In this document: in pieces, positions 34,078 through 38,804 of the stretch
How the letters are laid out: every line of letters starts with the position of its first letter
Position numbering within the stretch: position 1 is the stretch's first letter
Notes under the pieces: model-generated
What the model was told of the DNA's origin: nothing
The model's input: only the letters and a program-made list of their open reading frames with translations
Database searches by the model: none
Translations under genes and position numbers: made by a program
Assembly (NCBI GenBank): GCA_016213695.1
Contig: JACQZV010000118.1
Location: 1 to 38,804 of the forward strand
Origin: Acidobacteriota bacterium
GTDB lineage: Bacteria; Acidobacteriota; Vicinamibacteria; Vicinamibacterales; UBA2999
DNA: 38,804 nucleotides
Reading direction: 5' to 3'

Positions 34078-35295
34078 AGCGTGTCGAACAGTCGCGGCAT
34101 TCTCGCACGTTTCAGCGACCCGGCGGTCGGGTGGGCAGTCGCCGCGCTGATCTTCGTTGTCGCGACCGCGCGCGCTGAAGGGCCTCCCCCCGACGACCTC
34201 ACCTTTGTTCCCGGCGACTCGTACAGCTACCTGCGCATCGCCGAGGCGGCGCCCGGGGTGCCTGCTGAGCCGGTGTTCTTCCACTACGCGCAGCGCGTCA
34301 CGCTTCCCTACCTGATCGGCCTGGTCCACGAGGCCACCGGCCTGCCGCTCCACGCGCTGTTTCAACTCTCGGCGGTGCTCATCGTCGTCGCGATCCTGGT
34401 CGTGTTTGCCCGCGTGCTCGAGCGTCTGGCGGTCGACGGCGCCGCGGCCGCCCTGGCGCTGTCCACGTTCGTGCTGAACCCGTGGGCCGTACGCGCCTAT
34501 CTCACGTATCCCGAGATGGTGACCGACCTCGGATTCGTGCTGGGACTGGCCGTGCTGCTGCACGGCCTCGCGAACGAGCGGCTCGCCACACTGCTGGCCG
34601 GCCAGCTCATCGCGTCGCTCGGCCGGCAGACGGGCCTGCTGCTCGTGCCGCTGGCCGTCCTGTGGGTCTGGCAGGTGTGGGGCCGGCGGTCCCGGCTGGC
34701 GGCCTGCGGGGCGGTCGCCGGGATCGCTGCTGGAGTCTACGCCGCCACGGCGGCGCTGGCAGCGGGGTTTTCGTATCCCAGCGAGAATGCGGCACATGTC
34801 ACGGAACTCCTTCCCTGGCTGGGCACACGGTTCGATGCGGCGCTGCTGGCGTCGTTTCTGGTCAGGCTGGTCATTGCTCCGGCGATCCCGGTGCTCATGA
34901 TGCTCGCGAGTGTCCATCGCTGGAGGCCTGTGCCCGGTCGGCGGCGCCTCGTCGCGATCCTGTGCGCCGGCAGCGTCGCTATCTGGCTGCAGCCGCTGCT
35001 GGCCGGCCCGGATCTCACCGTGGGCAACGGTCCGCGGCTGACCGCGCTCGGGCTGCTCCCGGTCTGCGCCGCGGCCGGCATTGTCCTCGGTGACACCCTC
35101 GCGGCTCCCGCGCCGGGGTCGCGGCGGTTCTTCGCCCTGCTTGCCCTGCTGGCGCTGGCTTCGATGCATCACGTGTACGTCTTCTCACAGACACCGACGG
35201 AGATGCAGCGGGCTCTCTTTGCCGCCACCTACAGCATCGCCTGTCTGGGTATTCTGGTCGTGACCCGCGCGGGCATGCGAGCCGAGCCCACATGA
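34075..35295 (+). CDS. Polytopic membrane protein, GT-C-like
   Basis: 406 aa from ATG 34075 (ATG 34045 is an alternative; neither has a strong ribosome site). About ten TM segments. The first external loop has VPGDSYSYLRIAEAAP with Asp48, like the acidic motif of GT-C or DUF2029-type polyprenyl-phosphate sugar transferases; LNPWAVRAYLTYPEMVTD gives a second acidic loop. No closer family is recognised. A periplasmic glycosyltransferase that adds a branch is a reasonable guess. It overlaps the next gene by 4 bases. Confidence 0.6.
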   Translation: MSVSNSRGILARFSDPAVGWAVAALIFVVATARAEGPPPDDLTFVPGDSYSYLRIAEAAPGVPAEPVFFHYAQRVTLPYLIGLVHEATGLPLHALFQLSAVLIVVAILVVFARVLERLAVDGAAAALALSTFVLNPWAVRAYLTYPEMVTDLGFVLGLAVLLHGLANERLATLLAGQLIASLGRQTGLLLVPLAVLWVWQVWGRRSRLAACGAVAGIAAGVYAATAALAAGFSYPSENAAHVTELLPWLGTRFDAALLASFLVRLVIAPAIPVLMMLASVHRWRPVPGRRRLVAILCAGSVAIWLQPLLAGPDLTVGNGPRLTALGLLPVCAAAGIVLGDTLAAPAPGSRRFFALLALLALASMHHVYVFSQTPTEMQRALFAATYSIACLGILVVTRAGMRAEPT

Positions 35296-36290
35296 ACGCC
35301 TACGCGGGGCGCACGATTCTCGTGACGGGCGGGCGAGGCTATGTCGGCGCCGCCCTGACACAGGCGCTGGCCGGCGTGCCCTGCGTGCTGATCCTGCTCG
35401 ACCGGTCGCCGCGAGACGCCTGGCGGCCCGCGCCGGGGCGCGCGGAGGTGGCCATCCGGACGGGCGACGTGGCCGAGCGCGAGGCGTGGGACGGCGCCCT
35501 GGCCGGCGTCGACTGGGTCTTCCATCTCGCGGGGACCGAATACGACCGCCGCGCCGACGCCGACCCGCTTGCCGACTGGCGGTCCAACGCGCTACCCATC
35601 GTGCATCTGCTCGAGGCGTGCCGCCGCGGCGGTCATCGTCCGCGCATCGTGTTCACGAGCTCGGTCAACGTGGTCGGCTCGGCGGGCGCGCTGCCGGTGA
35701 ATGAAGACCGCCGCGAAGCGCCGCTGATTGCCTGGTCGGCGCACAAGCTGCTCGCGGAGCACTACCTGCGCATCTACACACAGCGGCACGGCATCGCCTC
35801 ACGCGTCCTGCGGCTCTCCAACGTGTACGGGCCGACGCCCCGCGCGGCGGCGCAGACGCGCGCCGCGCTCAACCGCATGGCGGCCGACGCGATCGCCGGC
35901 CGCCCGGTACGCCTCTACCGCAACGCCGGCTGCCTGCGTGACTATGTCTTCATTGACGATGTGGTGGAGGCGCTGCTGGCGGCGGGATCCAGCGCCGATG
36001 CGTGGGATGGACGCCCGTATATCGTGGGCAGCGGCGTGGCGACGACCATCGCCGACGCGGCCGGCGTGATTGCCCGCGCCGTGCGCGAGCGCACGGGCGT
36101 GCCGGTGCAGGTGCAGCGCGACCCCGGCGCGTCGGGTAGCATGGATGCATTCGAGATGCGGAGCTTCGTCGCCGACATCGCGCGCCTGCAGGCGGCCACC
36201 GGCTGGACGCCGCGCGTGCCATTCGATCGCGGCGTTGCCGCAACCGTCGACGCGCTGCTGGCCAGCCAGCCGGCCGGCGACCTATCGTGA
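35292..36290 (+). CDS. Extended SDR with Trp replacing catalytic Tyr
   Basis: 332 aa NAD-dependent epimerase/dehydratase-like protein from ATG 35292. The cofactor site is normal (ILVTGGRGYVGAAL), as are VFHLAG, FTSSVNVVGSAG, RLSNVYGP and LRDYVFIDDVVEALL. At the YxxxK site the sequence is WSAHK: Trp148 (codon TGG at 35733-35735) and Lys152. The reading is clear in the DNA. Without Tyr the classical epimerase or dehydratase proton transfer is not expected, so the protein may use another mechanism, be a reductase with a different acid, or be a non-catalytic binder. It overlaps both neighbours by 4 bases. Confidence 0.85.
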   Translation: MNAYAGRTILVTGGRGYVGAALTQALAGVPCVLILLDRSPRDAWRPAPGRAEVAIRTGDVAEREAWDGALAGVDWVFHLAGTEYDRRADADPLADWRSNALPIVHLLEACRRGGHRPRIVFTSSVNVVGSAGALPVNEDRREAPLIAWSAHKLLAEHYLRIYTQRHGIASRVLRLSNVYGPTPRAAAQTRAALNRMAADAIAGRPVRLYRNAGCLRDYVFIDDVVEALLAAGSSADAWDGRPYIVGSGVATTIADAAGVIARAVRERTGVPVQVQRDPGASGSMDAFEMRSFVADIARLQAATGWTPRVPFDRGVAATVDALLASQPAGDLS

Positions 36291-37039
36291 ACCGCAAGCT
36301 GCTGACGCGGGAAGAGTTCGAGGCCCTGCGGCGCGAGTCCGCGGCCGCCATGGCCCAGGATGCCGCCCTCCAGCGCAAGGCGGCCGACCTCATCGTCGAG
36401 GCGGACCGCTATTACTGGATTCATCAGACCACCTGGCTCGGCGCGCCCGTGCTGCAGCTGCCCCAGGACATGTTCGCCGTCCAGGAGATCGTCTTCCGGT
36501 CGCGCCCGCGGTTCATCGTCGAAACGGGTGTCGCCTGGGGCGGGTCGCTGCTCTTCCATGCGACGCTGCTCTCGGCGCTCGGCGGCGAGCGCGTCATCGG
36601 GATTGACATCCACACACCGGAGCACGTGCACCGGACGCTCCGTTCGTTCGGGCCGCTGTCCGATCGGATCGCGGTCGTCGAAGGATCGTCTACCGACCAG
36701 GCCGTGTTCGATCGCGTGCGCGCGATGATCGGCGACTGCCGCGACGTCCTCGTCATCCTCGATTCGTTCCACACACACGAGCACGTGCTGCAGGAACTCC
36801 GGCTCTATTCCAGTCTTGTTGGTGAAGGCCATTACCTGGTCTGCTGCGACACCCACGTCGAGTACATCCCGGAGATCGTGTCGAACCGGCCCCGGCCCTG
36901 GGGCAAGGGCAATAACCCGAAGACCGCACTCGACGCCTTCCTGAACGAGAACGATCGCTTTGAGATCGACCGTGACATCGAGCGCAAGCTGCTGCTGACG
37001 CTCCATCCGGGCGGATACCTCAGGTGCCGGACGCGCTGA
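36287..37039 (+). CDS. CmcI-family (rhamnosyl O-methyltransferase-like) protein
   Basis: 250 aa from GTG 36287. FIVETGVAWGGSLLFHATLL (SAM-type motif I), VIGIDIHTPEH, ILDSFHTHEHVLQELRLYSSLV and a C-terminal KLLLTLHPGGYLRC end match the CmcI/cephalosporin hydroxylase-like family (PF04989), whose members include sugar O-methyltransferases. Asp and His in DSFHTHEH are the probable metal or SAM-related residues. In this setting O-methylation of a sugar, possibly the terminal one, is the likely task. The next gene overlaps it by 16 bases. Confidence 0.85.
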   Translation: MNRKLLTREEFEALRRESAAAMAQDAALQRKAADLIVEADRYYWIHQTTWLGAPVLQLPQDMFAVQEIVFRSRPRFIVETGVAWGGSLLFHATLLSALGGERVIGIDIHTPEHVHRTLRSFGPLSDRIAVVEGSSTDQAVFDRVRAMIGDCRDVLVILDSFHTHEHVLQELRLYSSLVGEGHYLVCCDTHVEYIPEIVSNRPRPWGKGNNPKTALDAFLNENDRFEIDRDIERKLLLTLHPGGYLRCRTR

Positions 37040-38205
37040 ACGCCGACACCCGGCTGACGATTCTCCTGATGCTGCGAGACCGCGTGCCGTTCACGGTGCG
37101 CTGGATGGCGTACGCCAATCGGGTGCGCCTGCCCTTCAAGGTCTTTATCGCCGACGGCGGATCGGACGACAGCGCCGGGCGGGCGCTCGGCGACCACTCC
37201 CGCTTCCCGCACGTCGACTACACGTACGTCCGGTATCCGCACGACGCCACCTACGCGGACTTCTACGCGAAGCTGGCCGACGCTCTGTCGCGCATCGACA
37301 CGCCGTATGTTGCGCTCGCCGACAACGACGACTTTCTCATTGCCGACGGCGTGCGGCAGGCGATCCGGTTTCTGGCCGACCACCCCGAGTACGCGACCTG
37401 CGGCGGCCAGTGCGCCGTCTTCTGGGTGACGCCATCGGAGGCGGGCGGGAGCGGATCGGAGACGCTCTACGGCCGGCGCGTCGAATGGAAGACCAGTCTC
37501 GACACGCGCTCGGTGACCGACGCGACCGCGCGGGCGCGGCTCGAACATCAATCGCTGAGGGCCACGACCCCCATCTACTACCACGTACAGCGCACCTCGG
37601 ACGTGCGGCGGTATGTCGACGCCGTCATGGTGTGGAATCCGGCCGATCTGTTCCTCCTCGAGCACGTGCTCTACTCGCTCGCCGCGATCGCCGGCAGGAC
37701 GAAGCAGCTCGACACGCTGTACATCGCGCGGCAATGGAACTCTCCCGAGACGATCGGCGGCGGTCATATCGACGCCTTCGGCGACTGGCTGGGCCGGATG
37801 CTCGCTCCCACCTGGTCGGAGGATTTCGCGGGCGCCGTGCGTATCCTCTCCGCCGCGCTGGCCGATCGCGATCATCTGTCGCTCGAGGAGGCGCGGGCGG
37901 CCGTCGTCGCGGCGTTCCGGATGCAGGCGGCCCCGCCGCTCCTGTCCGACCTGCTGAAGGACCCGCACGTGGATGTGCCGATGTCCGCCGCCGTGTGGCT
38001 GGTGCAGCGCCTGCTGGCCCGGCCGTCCACCAGCGCGGCGCGCCGCCTGCTGCGGAGGGTGTACCGCCGGATGCCGTGGATTTCGGTTGATGCGGTCCAC
38101 GGCACCGAATTCCGGACACGAGCCGTGGCGGGCGCCGCGGAAGACTTCGGTCCCATGCGCGAATTCCTGCGCGAGCCGCCGGCCGCCGCGCTGGACGGTC
38201 GATGA
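37024..38205 (+). CDS. TIGR00180-like glycosyltransferase
   Basis: 393 aa from GTG 37024, inside the previous gene's end; GGCGGA about 7 bases before is a fair ribosome site. The N-terminal domain is GT-A-like: LTILLMLRDRVPFTVRWMAY, VFIADGGSDDSA (donor-binding) and VALADNDDFL with the DNDD motif at 100-103. Conserved CGGQCAVFW and YYHVQRT follow. This is the TIGR00180 type of family 2-related glycosyltransferase. A paralogue follows directly, overlapping by 4 bases. The C-terminal 100 residues are helical with unknown role. Confidence 0.8.
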   Translation: MPDALNADTRLTILLMLRDRVPFTVRWMAYANRVRLPFKVFIADGGSDDSAGRALGDHSRFPHVDYTYVRYPHDATYADFYAKLADALSRIDTPYVALADNDDFLIADGVRQAIRFLADHPEYATCGGQCAVFWVTPSEAGGSGSETLYGRRVEWKTSLDTRSVTDATARARLEHQSLRATTPIYYHVQRTSDVRRYVDAVMVWNPADLFLLEHVLYSLAAIAGRTKQLDTLYIARQWNSPETIGGGHIDAFGDWLGRMLAPTWSEDFAGAVRILSAALADRDHLSLEEARAAVVAAFRMQAAPPLLSDLLKDPHVDVPMSAAVWLVQRLLARPSTSAARRLLRRVYRRMPWISVDAVHGTEFRTRAVAGAAEDFGPMREFLREPPAAALDGR

Positions 38206-38804
38206 GCGCTCGCGACCTGACGCTGCTGCTGGCCCTGAAAGACCGGACGCCGTACACGTTCAGGTGGATGGCGTACCACAACTTCATTCGGTTGCCGTTC
38301 CGCGTATTCGTGGCCGACGGCGGCGCCGACGAGTGCGTGCCTGCCGCGTTGTCGGAACGGGCTGGCTTTCCGAACCTCGACTTCGAGTACGTGCGCTACC
38401 CGTACGACGCAACCTGCGCGCAGTACTACGCGAAGCTCGCCGACGCCCTCGAGCGGATTCACACCCCGTTTGTCGCGCTCGCGGACAACGACGACCTCTT
38501 CGTCGTCAAGGGACTCCAGCAGTCCATCGAGTTCCTCGCCAGCCATCCGGACTATTCCGCCTGCGGCGGACAGTGCGCGGTGTTCTGGATTCATCCCGAC
38601 CAGGCCGACGCGGACGCCGACGTGCTGTACGGACCCCGGATCGAGTGGAAGTGCAGCCTCGAGCGGACGTCGCTGACCGACGACACCGCGAGCGCGCGCC
38701 TGCTGAGGCTGCCGCGCCGGACCGCGCACGCCGTCTTCTATCACGTGCGGCGAACCGAGGATCTCCGGCGCGAGCTTCGCCTGATCCGTGACGCCGCCCC
38801 TCAG
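38202..38804 (+). CDS. TIGR00180-like glycosyltransferase, cut by window end
   Basis: The frame from ATG 38202 is open through the last base, giving 201 residues without a stop; the C-terminus lies beyond the window. It is a clear paralogue of the preceding gene: DLTLLLALKDRTPYTFRWMAY, VFVADGGADE, RYPYDATCAQYYAKLADALE, VALADNDDLF (DNDD at 95-98), CGGQCAVFW and FYHVRRTEDLRR align end to end with it. The two probably arose by tandem duplication and now add different sugars, or the same sugar twice. Confidence 0.8.
   Translation, partial: MSARDLTLLLALKDRTPYTFRWMAYHNFIRLPFRVFVADGGADECVPAALSERAGFPNLDFEYVRYPYDATCAQYYAKLADALERIHTPFVALADNDDLFVVKGLQQSIEFLASHPDYSACGGQCAVFWIHPDQADADADVLYGPRIEWKCSLERTSLTDDTASARLLRLPRRTAHAVFYHVRRTEDLRRELRLIRDAAPQ

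Overview
The window is one long surface or extracellular polysaccharide locus of the Wzx/Wzy type, from a GC-rich Gram-negative bacterium. An outer-membrane beta-barrel, an SLBB export protein and a Wzz/tyrosine-kinase fusion show a two-membrane cell. The style (GC-rich, many GTG starts, four-base start/stop overlaps, heptose genes, many GT4 enzymes) would fit Acidobacteriota such as Vicinamibacteria. That assignment is an inference, since no rRNA or taxonomic marker is present.

Layout. (1) 1-342: a leader with dyad symmetries and a possible promoter. (2) 343-7193: the export end, with a Wzz/BY-kinase, a small unknown protein, an aspartate-repeat lipoprotein-like protein, a secreted protein with two carboxypeptidase-regulatory-like domains, an outer-membrane beta-barrel and a short OPX protein. 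(3) 7215-19552: an initiating phosphoglycosyltransferase, three SDR-type enzymes in all (two here at the start and a CapD-type dehydratase), an oxidoreductase, a GDP-heptose cassette (kinase, guanylyltransferase, bisphosphatase), three glycosyltransferases, a methyltransferase and a second nucleotidyltransferase, nearly all overlapping. (4) 19561-21258: a minus-strand GT-C-like membrane protein. (5) 21295-32774: GT4 enzymes, a GDP-mannose 3,5-epimerase homologue, FkbM-type and zinc-ribbon methyltransferases, a GT2, a Wzx flippase, a Wzy-like polymerase and an O-antigen-ligase-family protein. (6) 32793-34076: a minus-strand membrane-anchored SGNH-like hydrolase. (7) 34075-38804: a polytopic membrane protein, an SDR lacking the catalytic Tyr, a CmcI-type protein and two tandem TIGR00180-like glycosyltransferases, the last cut by the window end.

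How the genes work together (inference from families): the PGT places the first sugar phosphate on undecaprenyl phosphate. About nine soluble glycosyltransferases extend it with sugars that include GDP-heptose and probably GDP-L-galactose or gulose derivatives. Four methyltransferase-like proteins and an SGNH protein decorate it. Wzx flips the unit, one or both Wzy/ligase-type proteins polymerise or attach it, the Wzz-kinase sets chain length, and the OPX plus beta-barrel pair exports it.

The points I would look at first are: two opposite-strand genes embedded with almost no spacing in the plus-strand gene series (possible non-contiguous operons), an extended SDR with Trp in place of the catalytic Tyr, a GME homologue with all main catalytic residues next to a GDP-heptose cassette, a possible leaderless small gene, and an OPX protein too short to cross the outer membrane beside its own beta-barrel. 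I saw no tRNA, rRNA, CRISPR array, insertion sequence or integrase.
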